DNA from: Lentimicrobiaceae bacterium
GTDB lineage: Bacteria; Bacteroidota; Bacteroidia; Bacteroidales; F082
Direction of reading: 5' to 3'
Length of the DNA: 64,000 nt
Assembly: GCA_015061365.1 (NCBI GenBank)
Contig: SUWS01000003.1
Span: forward strand, 50,920-114,919
Every line of letters starts with the position of its first letter. Positions within the stretch are counted from its first letter, which is position 1. Of this stretch, positions 34,341-43,952 are shown piece by piece. The translations under genes and the position numbers were made by a program. The notes under the pieces were generated by a model. That model did not search any database, was not told where the DNA came from, and was given only the letters and a program-made list of their open reading frames with translations.

Positions 34341-35021
34341 TTACAAACTCCAGTCGATAGGTTTGATATTATGATTTATTAAATATTCATTTGTTTTAGA
34401 AAAATGATGGCATCCGAAGAAACCACGTGATGCGGATAGGGGAGAAGGGTGAACAGTTTTCAGTATGAGATGTTTGTTATGGTCGATGAGGTTTTCTTTA
34501 GCGATGGCATAGTTTCCCCAGAGTATGAAAACGAGGTTTTGTTTTTTGTCGGACAGTGCTTTTATAGCTGCGTCGGTGAAACGTTGCCAGCCTATTTTAG
34601 CGTGAGACGCGGCTTCATGGGCTCTTACTGTTAGAGAAGCGTTTAGAAGTAAGACGCCTTCTTTTGCCCATTTTTCTAAATTTCCATTCATTGGGATAGG
34701 AATATTTAAGTCTTGATTTAATTCCTTAAAGATATTTTGCAGACTTGGCGGTTTCTGTATTCCGTCTGGAACTGAGAATGCCAGTCCGTGAGCTTGTCCA
34801 TCGTTATGATATGGGTCTTGACCTAAGATAACGACTTTAACATTATCGAATGGCGTAAGATTAAAAGCGTTGAATATAAGTGGTGATGGTGGGAACACTA
34901 TATGACGTCTCTTCTCCTCAATGAGAAAATTCTTAATCTCAATGAAGTATGCCTGTTCAAATTCATTTTTCAGTACCTCGTACCATTTTTCCTCGATGTC
35001 AGGTTTCTTTATCAGTGTCAT
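34341..35021 (-). CDS. ung: Uracil-DNA glycosylase
   Basis: Removes uracil from DNA, starting base excision repair. The 226-aa family-1 enzyme has the water-activating motif VVILGQDPYHNDGQAHGLAFSV (Asp ~67), PSLQNIFKELNQD, VLLLNASLTVRAHEAASH, VFILWGNYA, and the His loop HPSPLSASRGFFGC. The gene ends within a few bases of a CAACAGA-type element. Confidence 0.97.
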   Translation of the reverse strand: MTLIKKPDIEEKWYEVLKNEFEQAYFIEIKNFLIEEKRRHIVFPPSPLIFNAFNLTPFDNVKVVILGQDPYHNDGQAHGLAFSVPDGIQKPPSLQNIFKELNQDLNIPIPMNGNLEKWAKEGVLLLNASLTVRAHEAASHAKIGWQRFTDAAIKALSDKKQNLVFILWGNYAIAKENLIDHNKHLILKTVHPSPLSASRGFFGCHHFSKTNEYLINHNIKPIDWSL

Positions 35022-35111
35022 TAAAATTTATTTTGTAAATAATGTACAAATATCGATAAAATATCGTTACTTTGTAAAAGAAAAAATAATAATAATATAA
35101 TAGTTCAGATA

Positions 35112-35240
35112 ATGAAAAAGTTTCTTTTGTTGGTTATCACCGTGTGTTTCTTAGGAGCAGTTTTAAGTTCGTGTCATCAGACGCAGTCATGTCCTGCCTA
35201 CAACAGTTATAAGCATTATCAAAAGGAGAATGCTTTTTAA
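35112..35240 (+). CDS. 42-aa small lipoprotein (not in ORF track)
   Basis: ATG at 35112 gives MKKFLLLVITVCFLGAVLSSC, a full lipoprotein signal peptide with lipobox LSSC (Cys 21), then a mature part of only about 22 residues with CPAY and a basic/aromatic tail ending NAF. The stop at 35240 is followed by an intrinsic terminator. Very short lipoproteins with a CPAY motif are familiar in Bacteroidetes, but the function is unknown. It is divergent from ung, and a near-consensus -7 box (TTACTTTG) lies upstream at about 35068-35075. Confidence 0.8.
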   Translation: MKKFLLLVITVCFLGAVLSSCHQTQSCPAYNSYKHYQKENAF

Positions 35241-35284
35241 CATTTACAGTGTTCGGAATAATTTATTAGTGTTTTTATGACATA

Positions 35285-35314
35285 AAAAAAGAGCATCGAT
35301 TGATGCTCTTTTTT
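35285..35314. terminator. Bidirectional terminator
   Basis: AAAAAAGAGCATC / GATGCTCTTTTTT with a 4-nt loop. It ends the small lipoprotein gene (plus) and the T9SS protein gene (minus). Confidence 0.92.
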
Positions 35315-35332
35315 ATTATATGCGATACTTAA

Positions 35333-38317
35333 TTAGTATACCAAAATTTTTGTTGTGTTAGAAACTGTACCAGCTTGTACTCTTACGATATATGTTCCTG
35401 ATGTGAGACCATTGACATTGAAGTTAGCTGAGTGAGAACCTTCTCCGTATGTTCCTAATACTTGATTCATAACCATACGACCTGATAAGTCATAAACTTG
35501 CATTGTAACCTGAGCTTTGTCAGCAACATTGAAGTTTATTGTTGCGTCACTTACGATTGGGTTAGGGAAGATATTCATTTCAAATGATTGTGACATTGTT
35601 GGTTCTTCAATGCCAAGTTCACTTCCTGATACGAGGTAGTTGTCGCATCTGTATAAACCTCTACCGTATGTTGCGATGTATATCATGCCTTCATTGTTGA
35701 TACCTGGATAAGTTATTGTTGTAATGTCACCAATTTCATCAACTAAATATACGTAAGCATTGTCATGATTTGCTTGTAATTGTTGTTTGATTTCCATTAC
35801 AGGGACGCCTGTGATGGCTGTTGGTTTCCAAGTGTTCATATCATCTGATGTATAGACACCATTTTCAGTTCCGACGAATACTTTACCAGTTGTGCTCTCT
35901 ATTAAACTTGAATATACAGGAGCTTGAGTAGGGCTTGTTACAGCTGAGAATGTAGCACCGTCTGTTGCATGGAAGATGTAATTTTCATTACCGTAGTTAC
36001 CCAATGTAACGATTACTTCATTTGCATCATTAGGATTGATAGCGATGCTTGTGATAGCTTGACCATTGAATACTGTTCCGTCCATTTCTTCGAATGTGAT
36101 AACGCTTGGTATTGCAGGTACTGCAGGGATTGAGTCTGTTCCATCTACACCAGGTACGGCTGGAACTTCTGCTTGACCTATTGCAGCCAATTCTGTAACA
36201 GCGTCAGTCAAACCTGTTGCTTTATACAATTTACCTTCTATTGTACCTACGTATGCGATGTCGCCGTCTGCTGATATTGTAAGTGCATTTGGAATACCAG
36301 TGATTGAACCGATTTGCCACCATCTTGCTACTTCATTGAATACTAACGCATCTCTTGTCATAAAAACTTTACCTTCAACAGCGACTACCATTGTTGAAGA
36401 AATGATGTCTTGTACTTCTATTGAATCGCCGGCTGCCAATGGAGCCTCAAGTATATACTCGAATGGATATTCCGAGTTATGGCTTCTTAGCTGTATTTTA
36501 TCACCAGCAGGAATTGCCAATGTGTCTCTGTTGATATATTTTGCAAATTCAACAGCTTTAGTATCGTTATAATTTTCGAAAAGTGCTATAGGTGTTCTGA
36601 AAGCGTTGGTATTGACGATAGCTGGTTTATAAGTTGAACTTGATGATTGTTCTGTTGCTGAGTAAGCGAAGTTTTCTTTGTCATAGTCGTAACCTGCTGT
36701 TTGTGTTCTCATCAATGGAGTTCCTACTGCATTGGAACCTGTTGTAGTGACGAACATTATCTGAGGATTGATAGTTGAAATAGCACAAGGACCACCTGCT
36801 TTTGTATAATCGAATGAACCGTATGTTTCAGCTGCATTTGTAGTTGCGATATCATTAGGATAGATGGCGTTTCCTTCTGTGATGCTGTTTGTTGTTGGGT
36901 CACCAAAAACATTGATTGTACCATGATCGAGAGATCCTCCTAATGTCATATTGTTATCACCAGCGAAACCGACACTGAACATTCTTGCTACAGATGTGTG
37001 ATTTTCAGCATTGATCATATAACGGTTGCAGCCTTCAAATTGGTAACCGGCAGCCGCACTGCATGTGCCTTTGAAGATACCACCTTCGCTACCTACGAAA
37101 AATTCATTTACATTAGCTGGGTTGAAAGTGATTTCTTGGATGCCATAGTGAATGTATTGGTAGTTGTAGTAGAATGCGCCTCCTGATTGTGCGATTTGGA
37201 ATCCGGCACCGCTTGATATACATTCCATTCTGAAGATGCCTTCGCCAAATACGTCTCTCATAACCCATAAGTTCTGACCACCGATTAAAACTTTTCTTGG
37301 GTCATTAGGATATACTTTCATGGCATTGTCTAACATACCACGTGAACCGAATATGTCGTACATTGCAGTTGCTGTATAGGCTGTTTCCCAAGTCTCACCG
37401 TGATTACTTGTATAATATATGTTACCTGTTTCGCTTGAATTTTTCAGATAGGCAACATAGATATAGTTGTGATCTGATGGAGATACAGCAATAATTTTAT
37501 ATGTGTCTTCTGCAGGTAACATGTTCTCTTCACCAGTTGTGATTGCTACAAATTCGTCATTATCATCTTGCATGTAGACATCACTTCCGATGACAGCGAT
37601 GAGTTCACCATCTGAGCATACTTCGATACCGAATGCTTCACCTTCTTTGATGTTAGATGCAGTGTTGCCTTCAATCGACATGATACCTTCGTTTGTTGCT
37701 GCATAAACCTTGTTTCCGTAAACAGCCATATCATTGACGAATGCTACTGATGATGTGTTTTCAACAGGTGTTTCGCTGCCCAATTTGTAAATACCTGTAC
37801 CAACGAAACTTGTTTCATAATTGAGTTCTGACAATCCGTTTTGGTTGTGCGCTCCACGACCGTCACCTGTACCGATGTAGATTGTGCCGTCTTCTGTTTG
37901 GACCATACAACTTACCATTAAGTTCTGGCTTACAGAAGCCCATGTGATGCCGCCGTTAGTAGTCTTGAACACGCCGCCACCCATTGTACCGATGTAAATG
38001 GTTTTGTTTGTCGCATCTTGATTGTCATAAACAATACCTCTTGTCAATGAACCGTAATTATCTGGTCCTAATGAAGTCCAATTTAATTCACCATCTCTTG
38101 ATTGTGAATTTTTTGTTGCTTCAAGCATCCATGCCGGATCGATTAAACCTGTCTCCTGATTTGCACGGATACTCTTCATAAACGATTGTGCAGTAGTTTG
38201 TGATGTGCTTCTAGGATCGTATTTTCCAGAATCACCATTTGCACTAACTACAAAACTTGTTTGCGCTAAGATAATGATAGTCAAAAGCAAACTAATTGGT
38301 AAAAATCTTTTTTTCAT
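35333..38317 (-). CDS. Large secreted beta-propeller-like protein with type IX sorting domain
   Basis: A 994-aa exported protein with signal peptide MKKRFLPISLLLTIIILAQTSFVVSA. The body contains BNR/sortilin-like propeller repeats with recurring signatures (TIYIGTMGGGVFKTTNGGITWASVS; IYIGTGDGRG; NIYYTSNHGETWET; GKVFVGTENGVYTSDDMNTWKP), typical of glycosidase- or VPS10-like propellers. The last ~80 residues (NIFPNPIVSDATINFNVADKAQVTMQVYDLSGRMV ... GLTSGTYIVRVQAGTVSNTTKILVY) are a Por-type sorting domain, so export by type IX and surface anchoring are expected. Codon use is even and the frame is intact. The ligand or substrate is unknown. Confidence 0.88.
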   Translation of the reverse strand: MKKRFLPISLLLTIIILAQTSFVVSANGDSGKYDPRSTSQTTAQSFMKSIRANQETGLIDPAWMLEATKNSQSRDGELNWTSLGPDNYGSLTRGIVYDNQDATNKTIYIGTMGGGVFKTTNGGITWASVSQNLMVSCMVQTEDGTIYIGTGDGRGAHNQNGLSELNYETSFVGTGIYKLGSETPVENTSSVAFVNDMAVYGNKVYAATNEGIMSIEGNTASNIKEGEAFGIEVCSDGELIAVIGSDVYMQDDNDEFVAITTGEENMLPAEDTYKIIAVSPSDHNYIYVAYLKNSSETGNIYYTSNHGETWETAYTATAMYDIFGSRGMLDNAMKVYPNDPRKVLIGGQNLWVMRDVFGEGIFRMECISSGAGFQIAQSGGAFYYNYQYIHYGIQEITFNPANVNEFFVGSEGGIFKGTCSAAAGYQFEGCNRYMINAENHTSVARMFSVGFAGDNNMTLGGSLDHGTINVFGDPTTNSITEGNAIYPNDIATTNAAETYGSFDYTKAGGPCAISTINPQIMFVTTTGSNAVGTPLMRTQTAGYDYDKENFAYSATEQSSSSTYKPAIVNTNAFRTPIALFENYNDTKAVEFAKYINRDTLAIPAGDKIQLRSHNSEYPFEYILEAPLAAGDSIEVQDIISSTMVVAVEGKVFMTRDALVFNEVARWWQIGSITGIPNALTISADGDIAYVGTIEGKLYKATGLTDAVTELAAIGQAEVPAVPGVDGTDSIPAVPAIPSVITFEEMDGTVFNGQAITSIAINPNDANEVIVTLGNYGNENYIFHATDGATFSAVTSPTQAPVYSSLIESTTGKVFVGTENGVYTSDDMNTWKPTAITGVPVMEIKQQLQANHDNAYVYLVDEIGDITTITYPGINNEGMIYIATYGRGLYRCDNYLVSGSELGIEEPTMSQSFEMNIFPNPIVSDATINFNVADKAQVTMQVYDLSGRMVMNQVLGTYGEGSHSANFNVNGLTSGTYIVRVQAGTVSNTTKILVY

Positions 38318-38490
38318 ATCGCCTAATTTAGATATTTATTACTATTTATAATTCACCGTTTAAGGGTGCTAAATTACTATATTTTTTGAATACACGCAAG
38401 TAATTTTGTGTAAAAAAAATATTTTTTTTTATATCGTCCTACGTTGATTTTGATTGTCTTCGGCAAAGTTTGAATTATCAAATACTTATC

Positions 38491-39261
38491 TTAATATTTG
38501 ATGATTGTTGATGATGGCAGCCAACCTACACTTCCGTTAGCGATCTTTATCTTTTCCCATTCTCCGGTTTTGTCTAAGATTTTCACTTTCGAACCTTCAT
38601 GCAAAACGAAAAGGTCGACACTTGATGATGATGGCGAACTTTTTACAGTAATGGTCGGTGAAACGATAATACCTTCATTATTACTCCTCATATAGTTGTA
38701 TTTTTTTGTCGTAATACTAAAGGTGATTATTGTCAGCAATATAAGTGTGATGCATAAAAAGAACATGCTTTTTTTCAATATTCGGGTCCTTGCTGTCAAG
38801 TATAAAAATAAAGACAACAGAAGGAAACCAGTGACGATTAATGAGATGATCGACCATGTTTTGAGTGTAAATAGATTGCTGAAATTATTCCACCATGTTT
38901 TTATGAAAATCTCAGGAACAGGCTCGATCTTATCACTTATGAATGCTTTGGCGATTTCAATATTGTGTTTTGTATCCTCATTGTTTGGGTCTAATTTTAA
39001 TGATTTCTCATAATAATATATTGCCTTCGGATAATTCCTTATTTTATAGTAGCTGTTTCCTAGATTATAATATAGTTCTGGCGATGAATATCCTTTGTTG
39101 ACGATACTTTCGTATACAATGACAGCTGAATCGTAAGCGTTCTGGTTGTATAACTCATTGGCTTTAATAAATAATTCATCCGGATTTTGAGCTTTCACTT
39201 CTGGGCATAATAAGCCTCCGATGAAAAGCATTATCACTATTATGGGTGTTGTGGTCTTCAT
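38491..39261 (-). CDS. batE: BatE: TPR and SH3 domain membrane protein
   Basis: A 256-aa protein, last in the Bat operon. A signal peptide precedes TPR units at ~28-105 (ELFIKANELYNQNAYDSAVIVYESIV; PELYYNLGNSYYKIRNYPKAIYYYEKSLKLDPNN), two membrane segments follow (~132-152, ~163-182), and an SH3-like domain ends it (~200-256, SPTITVKSSPSSSSVDLFVLHEGSKVKILDKTGEWEKIKIANGSVGWLP). In Bacteroides and Leptospira, Bat proteins were linked to aerotolerance, but their biochemical role is unsettled. It follows batD after 5 bp. Confidence 0.88.
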   Translation of the reverse strand: MKTTTPIIVIMLFIGGLLCPEVKAQNPDELFIKANELYNQNAYDSAVIVYESIVNKGYSSPELYYNLGNSYYKIRNYPKAIYYYEKSLKLDPNNEDTKHNIEIAKAFISDKIEPVPEIFIKTWWNNFSNLFTLKTWSIISLIVTGFLLLSLFLYLTARTRILKKSMFFLCITLILLTIITFSITTKKYNYMRSNNEGIIVSPTITVKSSPSSSSVDLFVLHEGSKVKILDKTGEWEKIKIANGSVGWLPSSTIIKY

Positions 39262-39266
39262 GTCCT

Positions 39267-41117
39267 TTATTTTAAAAGTTTCTCTGATTTTGTTATTAAC
39301 TCGATACCTTTTTGATATAAGTCGTCCATCTTTTTATTAGGGTCGCCTGGGGCAAATCTCGCAAATTCACAGTTGTTTAATAATTCAATGAATTCGTTGA
39401 CTATATCTTCACTCACGTTCTTGCTTAACATCATTTCTTTTACAGTCTCCATTGATAATTGCGATCTGACTATGTTTAATTTGTCTGAAATATATCCCCA
39501 TAATGCCTGCGATAATTCCTCATAAAAACTATTTTGATTGTTTATCTTCAAGAAATTGTATGCGTTGGTCAATCGCTTCTTTGCAACTTTCGTGGCTTGT
39601 TTGTTTCTCGCTAATCCTTGGTCTTTGTTGAACTGGACTTTTCTTTTAAAGATCACGAGTGCTATCAGGAAAATGGCAAGCATCATACATAATATAATAA
39701 TGTATGTTGTCGACATATAGAAAGTCACTCCTGTAATGGTTAGCTTGTTGTTGTTGCTGTCATTGATATGTCGGATATCGTTGCCCAAATATTTGATGTC
39801 GGCCTGACCTGGTGTATAGACAATATTGTTGCTCGAATTACCATCACCTTTGTTAACTTTTATGTGCTGAGCTTCAGACTTTAATGTTTCGTATCTCTCC
39901 AACGAGGTGTTAAAGTATGAGAACTCTATTTCGTTCAATGTGAAATCACCTGAGACTCTTGGGATAACAATATATTCTGCCTTTTTGCTTCCGCTTATCC
40001 CTAATGCATTGTCTTTTATTGATGAGGTTATTTTGGGATCGTATACTTCGAAATCAGGAGGAAATGTTGGTTTAGGCAATTCTAATAATTCTATGTTGCC
40101 CTTGCCTGATACGGTTAACGTTAATGTAAATGCTTCGTTGACTTTAAGTTCATTTTTATCTATCTTGGATGTGAATGTGAACTGACCGACAGCACCCTTG
40201 AAACTTTGTGGTTTGTTAGCTGTGGGTAAAGGCATCACTTCTATTGTAATTGGTTGTGACTTAATGTCTTTTTTGACGTTGGTGTAAGTGGTTCCAAAAA
40301 CGTCACCAAAGAAGTCTTCAAAAGGATCGTATGTTTGAGACCTATTCCTTTGTTGTCTTATTTGTGCTAAACAGGTTATGTCAAGAGGATCAATTGTTAG
40401 AGTGCCAGACTTTTGTGGGAATAATACTATCTCTTGTATAGTGGCGACATTGTATTGCCTACCATCCTTCATGACAGACGATTGCTGAAGTGTGCCGTTA
40501 TTGTCAGTGATGTCTTTTGTCCAGAATCCGGAATACGACGGAGCTTTGGAAACAGATAGTTGGGAAATTGGTATATTGTAAAACAAACGGTAGGTTAACA
40601 TGATTTGTTCTCCTATGTAAGCCTTTCTCTTGCTTGGAATAGCTTCCATGAAGATTTCTTTTGAACTGCTCGTTGTTTGGGAACTGTTGTTCACGTTGTC
40701 ATTTCCAGATCTGTATGTATTTCCGTTTGATGAAGCAACTACGTTTATTTCACATGGTTCGCTCGTGATCCTTTTTTTATCTACAGTAATTGATGCTTGT
40801 GGCATGGTGAAATTACCTTCTTTGATGGCTCTGAGATGAAAAGAATATGTCTGTGTGTTTGTCTTTGTAACAGAGCCATTTATAATCTGAACACTGGAAC
40901 TCGTCGATGAGAACGGTCCGCCTATAACTTCAAAGTTTGTAAAGTTTGGAGTTCTGAAATCTTTTCCATCACCGTTCAACTCATACGACACCTGAAATTG
41001 CTCGCCAACTGAGACCTGTTTTTTACAAATTGTTTTGAAAGTAACATCGCTTTGAGCCTGAATAGAATACAAAGCAATGAACATAATTACCATTATATTA
41101 AAGAGCTTATTTTTCAT
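39267..41117 (-). CDS. batD: BatD family protein
   Basis: A 616-aa protein with signal peptide (IMVIMFIALYSIQAQ), a long beta-sandwich periplasmic region with two related segments (VSVGEQFQVSYELNGDGKDF; KVNEAFTLTLTVSGKGNIELLELPKPTFPPDFEVYDP), one membrane segment (~468-490, YIIILCMMLAIFLIALVIFK) and a cytoplasmic helical tail. The core motif GPFSSTSSSVQIINGSVTKTNTQTYSFHLRAIKEGNFTMPQASI is diagnostic of BatD. It probably scaffolds the BatA/BatB von Willebrand proteins in the membrane. 40 bp after batC. Confidence 0.92.
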   Translation of the reverse strand: MKNKLFNIMVIMFIALYSIQAQSDVTFKTICKKQVSVGEQFQVSYELNGDGKDFRTPNFTNFEVIGGPFSSTSSSVQIINGSVTKTNTQTYSFHLRAIKEGNFTMPQASITVDKKRITSEPCEINVVASSNGNTYRSGNDNVNNSSQTTSSSKEIFMEAIPSKRKAYIGEQIMLTYRLFYNIPISQLSVSKAPSYSGFWTKDITDNNGTLQQSSVMKDGRQYNVATIQEIVLFPQKSGTLTIDPLDITCLAQIRQQRNRSQTYDPFEDFFGDVFGTTYTNVKKDIKSQPITIEVMPLPTANKPQSFKGAVGQFTFTSKIDKNELKVNEAFTLTLTVSGKGNIELLELPKPTFPPDFEVYDPKITSSIKDNALGISGSKKAEYIVIPRVSGDFTLNEIEFSYFNTSLERYETLKSEAQHIKVNKGDGNSSNNIVYTPGQADIKYLGNDIRHINDSNNNKLTITGVTFYMSTTYIIILCMMLAIFLIALVIFKRKVQFNKDQGLARNKQATKVAKKRLTNAYNFLKINNQNSFYEELSQALWGYISDKLNIVRSQLSMETVKEMMLSKNVSEDIVNEFIELLNNCEFARFAPGDPNKKMDDLYQKGIELITKSEKLLK

Positions 41118-41157
41118 CTTTATAAATTTTATTGCAAAAATAAAACCTTATTTAATA

Positions 41158-41895
41158 TTACCAATCTTTTAATGACCTTCTTTTTTGCATCTTAGATGCT
41201 TTTTTGTCATTCATTTCTTCCATTGTTTCTTTCTCTTGATTCTCGAGAGCTTTTAACATTCGCTCAGCATCTTCTTTTGAAAGTTCCTGCTGTTGTTGCT
41301 GCTGCTGTTGTTGCTGCTGTTGATCTTGTTGCTGTTGATCTTGTTGCTGTTGCTCTTGTTGTTGCTCTTGTTGCTGCTCTTGTTGCTGCTCTTGTTGCTG
41401 CTCTTGTTGCTGCTCTTGCTGTTGTTGATCTTGCTGATTTTGCTGTTGATTCTGTTGCTGTTGTTGAATCATTTTCCAGCGGGCATATTCAAGATTATAC
41501 CTTGCATCCTCATCGTTTGGATTGAGTTTCAGGGAATTTTTATATGCCTCGAAGGCTTCTCCATATCTTTCCTGTGCCATCAAAGTGTTACCTAAATTGT
41601 AATATGCGCCAGATTCAATTTCTTTAGATGTTTCTCTTTTTGTCAATTCTGAGAAGTTTTTTTCAGCATCTTCATAGTTACCTTGCGAATATAAAGCATC
41701 ACCTAAATTGAATTGTGCTTTTGGATTGTAATCTTTATCCAATGATTTTCTGTATTTTATTTCGGCTTCCGAATAGCTGCCTTTCTTGAAGTCATTGTTT
41801 CCTTGTCTGATAAGGGCTTTGTCATTTTGTGCTTGTGCGCAGAAACAAGCTGAGACAAAGAAAAAACAGATGCATATTTTACTTATCGTTTTCAT
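41158..41895 (-). CDS. batC: BatC: TPR protein with long polyglutamine tail
   Basis: A 245-aa protein starting at MKTISKICICFFFVSACFCAQAQ (signal peptide); the start at 41907 is the alternative. Both overlap the end of batB. Three TPR-like units lie at ~24-135 (GNNDFKKGSYSEAEIKYRKSLDKDYNPKAQFNLGDALYSQGNYEDAEKNFSEL...). Then a stretch of about 60 residues made almost only of Gln with Glu, Asp and Asn spacers, and a basic end (KASKMQKRRSLKDW). The region is encoded by CAA/CAG arrays in 12-bp super-repeats. Glutamine-rich tails occur in other BatC proteins, but this one is long and likely length-variable. Antisense ORFs of poly-Leu/Val are shadows. Confidence 0.9.
   Translation of the reverse strand: MKTISKICICFFFVSACFCAQAQNDKALIRQGNNDFKKGSYSEAEIKYRKSLDKDYNPKAQFNLGDALYSQGNYEDAEKNFSELTKRETSKEIESGAYYNLGNTLMAQERYGEAFEAYKNSLKLNPNDEDARYNLEYARWKMIQQQQQNQQQNQQDQQQQEQQQEQQQEQQQEQQQEQQQEQQQQDQQQQDQQQQQQQQQQQQELSKEDAERMLKALENQEKETMEEMNDKKASKMQKRRSLKDW
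41287..41470 (-). repeat. Trinucleotide/12-bp CAA-CAG repeat in batC
   Basis: Coding-strand CAG/CAA arrays with GAG and GAC spacers, including several near-perfect 12-bp GAGCAGCAACAA units; a candidate for slippage-driven length change in steps that keep the frame. Confidence 0.9.
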
Positions 41896-42943
41896 TTCTC
41901 GGATCAAAAAAGTTAAATTTGGATTCCCATTCCTTCTTGCTGGAAGAAGTCATAATTTCTATGATTAAAAGTATAATTGCGACACCCAAAAACCATTGAA
42001 ATTGGTCTTCGTAGTCTGTGAAGACTTTAGATTCAATTTCTGATTTTTCCGTCTTATTTATGTTATCTATTATTTCATCCAAGCCGACGTTGGAGTTGCT
42101 GGCTCTTCTGTATATACCGTCTCCAATTTCTGCTATTTGGCGTAACATATTGTCGTCTAATTTAGTGATGACGATTTTTCCTTCGTTGTCTTTTTTATAT
42201 CCAGTTCGTTTGCCATATTGGTTGTATAGTGGGATAGGAGCGCCTTCTTCTAATCCCATACCAATTGTGTATAATTTAATGCCTAATTTAGCGGCTTCTT
42301 GAGCGGCCTTGATTGCATCGCCATTCTCGTGATCTTCTCCATCGGATATGACGATAATTGCTTTGTTGTATTCGCTGTTGCCGAAAGATTTTATTGCCAA
42401 ATTAATTGCTGTCCCAATTTCAGTGCCTTGTGAAGGAATCAAACTGGTGTTGATGGTTGATAAGAATAACTTTGCCGCTGCGTAGTCGGTCGTAATTGGT
42501 AATTGTACGTATGCATTACCGGCAAATACTATTATTCCTATCCTATCGCCATTAAGTTTGTTTATTATATTGTTGATTGCTTGTTTGGAACGTTCAAGAC
42601 GGCTCGGAGCTATGTCTTCAGCATTCATCGAATTTGAGATGTCGATGCAGAACATCAAATCGATGCCTTCTCGTTTGGATTCCTCCATCTTAGATCCTGT
42701 CTGTAAATTCGCGGATGCGAGGATGCCAAGAATAATAACCATCATAAACAATATAAACTTTATGTTGCTTCTTCCATTTGATGCCAAAGGTATGAGGAAT
42801 TCCATGAATTTTTCGTTGGCAAATCTCTTGAATTGTCGTTTGTTGATGATTCTGATAGAAACATAGATGGCAATCAATACAGGTATGACCAATAGCCAAT
42901 ATAGATATTCTGGATGTTCAAATCTTAAAATATGTGTTTCCAT
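41879..42943 (-). CDS. batB: BatB: von Willebrand type A membrane protein
   Basis: A 354-aa protein with N-terminal membrane segments (~14-32, ~62-80), a VWA domain (~95-290) and a C-terminal membrane segment (FQWFLGVAIILLIIEIMTSS). The MIDAS metal site is intact: MFCIDISNSMNAEDI (DxSxS), a later Thr in LPITTDYAAA, and ISDGEDHENGD. VWA proteins of this type bind partner proteins in a metal-dependent way and usually work with a MoxR ATPase. batA precedes it by 10 bp. Confidence 0.93.
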   Translation of the reverse strand: METHILRFEHPEYLYWLLVIPVLIAIYVSIRIINKRQFKRFANEKFMEFLIPLASNGRSNIKFILFMMVIILGILASANLQTGSKMEESKREGIDLMFCIDISNSMNAEDIAPSRLERSKQAINNIINKLNGDRIGIIVFAGNAYVQLPITTDYAAAKLFLSTINTSLIPSQGTEIGTAINLAIKSFGNSEYNKAIIVISDGEDHENGDAIKAAQEAAKLGIKLYTIGMGLEEGAPIPLYNQYGKRTGYKKDNEGKIVITKLDDNMLRQIAEIGDGIYRRASNSNVGLDEIIDNINKTEKSEIESKVFTDYEDQFQWFLGVAIILLIIEIMTSSSKKEWESKFNFFDPRNENDK

Positions 42944-42953
42944 ACTACTTCAA

Positions 42954-43952
42954 TTATTCTGTTATTGATTTGAAAATCGTGTTCTTTAATATGAAGGATA
43001 GTAGCAATAAGAACAGACCTAACATTACAAGCGGATAGAATTCTTCATGTAATCTTTTGAATTCATTTACTTGTATTTTTGAACGTTCCATCTTATCGAT
43101 CTCTGCGTAGATCTGCTCAAGTTTCTCCTTTGATTCCGCACGGAAATATTTACCTCCTGTTTCGGTTGCAATTTGTTGTAGTAATTCATCGTTAATCGTT
43201 ACAGGAACTTGCTGATACTGAATTCCCCCAAAAGGTGTTTGTGTAGGATAGGGGGCTGTGCCTCTTGTTCCTGCACCTATGGTGTAAACTCTTATACCAA
43301 ATAATTTTGCCATTTCCGCTGCTGTTGATGGGTCGATGGAACCGGCATTGTTATCACCGTCTGTTAGCAAAATTACAACCTTAGAAATGGCTTCGCTGTC
43401 TTTAAGTCGACTTATTGCAGATGCTAATCCGTCGCCTATAGCGGTGCCGTCTTCTAACATTCCGCATTTCATGTCTTGTAACATGTTGAGCATCATACCG
43501 TGATCTGTCGTCAGTGGAACTTGCGTAAATGTTTCTCCACTAAAAACTACAAGACCCATTCTGTCGTTTGGACGTCCTTTGACAAACTCTGAAGCAACAG
43601 ATTTGGCTGCTTCTAATCTGTCAGGTTTAAGGTCAGCCGCGAGCATACTGCTGGAAATATCCATCGCCAATACAATGTCAATACCTTCAACATTGACCTC
43701 TTTATTTTTTGAACTGCTTTGTGGTCGGGCTAATGCTATGATAAACAATGCTAATGCACATATTTCTAAAACAAACACAATATGTCTGAGATATGATTTC
43801 CACGATTTAGGCAGTTCGCTGAAAAATCCAGTGTCAGAGAAACGGACGTATGCTTGCTGTTTATTGCGGCTAAATATGTACCATAATATTAATAATGGTA
43901 TTATAATCAATCCTAAAAGGAAATATGGCGATGCAAATTCGATAGAATTCAT
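42954..43952 (-). CDS. batA: BatA: von Willebrand type A membrane protein
   Basis: A 332-aa paralogue of BatB with the same layout: membrane segments at ~10-27 and ~58-75, VWA domain ~88-290, C-terminal segment (FYPLVMLGLFLLLLSFIL). MIDAS residues: VLAMDISSSMLAADL, VPLTTDHGMM and LLTDGDNNAG. The family N-terminal FASPYFLLGLIIIPLLILWY fits BatA. The start overlaps the upstream gene's stop by four bases (ATGA), indicating translational coupling. Confidence 0.93.
   Translation of the reverse strand: MNSIEFASPYFLLGLIIIPLLILWYIFSRNKQQAYVRFSDTGFFSELPKSWKSYLRHIVFVLEICALALFIIALARPQSSSKNKEVNVEGIDIVLAMDISSSMLAADLKPDRLEAAKSVASEFVKGRPNDRMGLVVFSGETFTQVPLTTDHGMMLNMLQDMKCGMLEDGTAIGDGLASAISRLKDSEAISKVVILLTDGDNNAGSIDPSTAAEMAKLFGIRVYTIGAGTRGTAPYPTQTPFGGIQYQQVPVTINDELLQQIATETGGKYFRAESKEKLEQIYAEIDKMERSKIQVNEFKRLHEEFYPLVMLGLFLLLLSFILKNTIFKSITE

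Noticed and set aside
41196-41595. ORFs 41196-41525 and 41293-41595 encoding poly-Val/Ala and poly-Leu
   Set aside because: They are antisense readings of the batC polyglutamine repeat and have no independent start region or domain.
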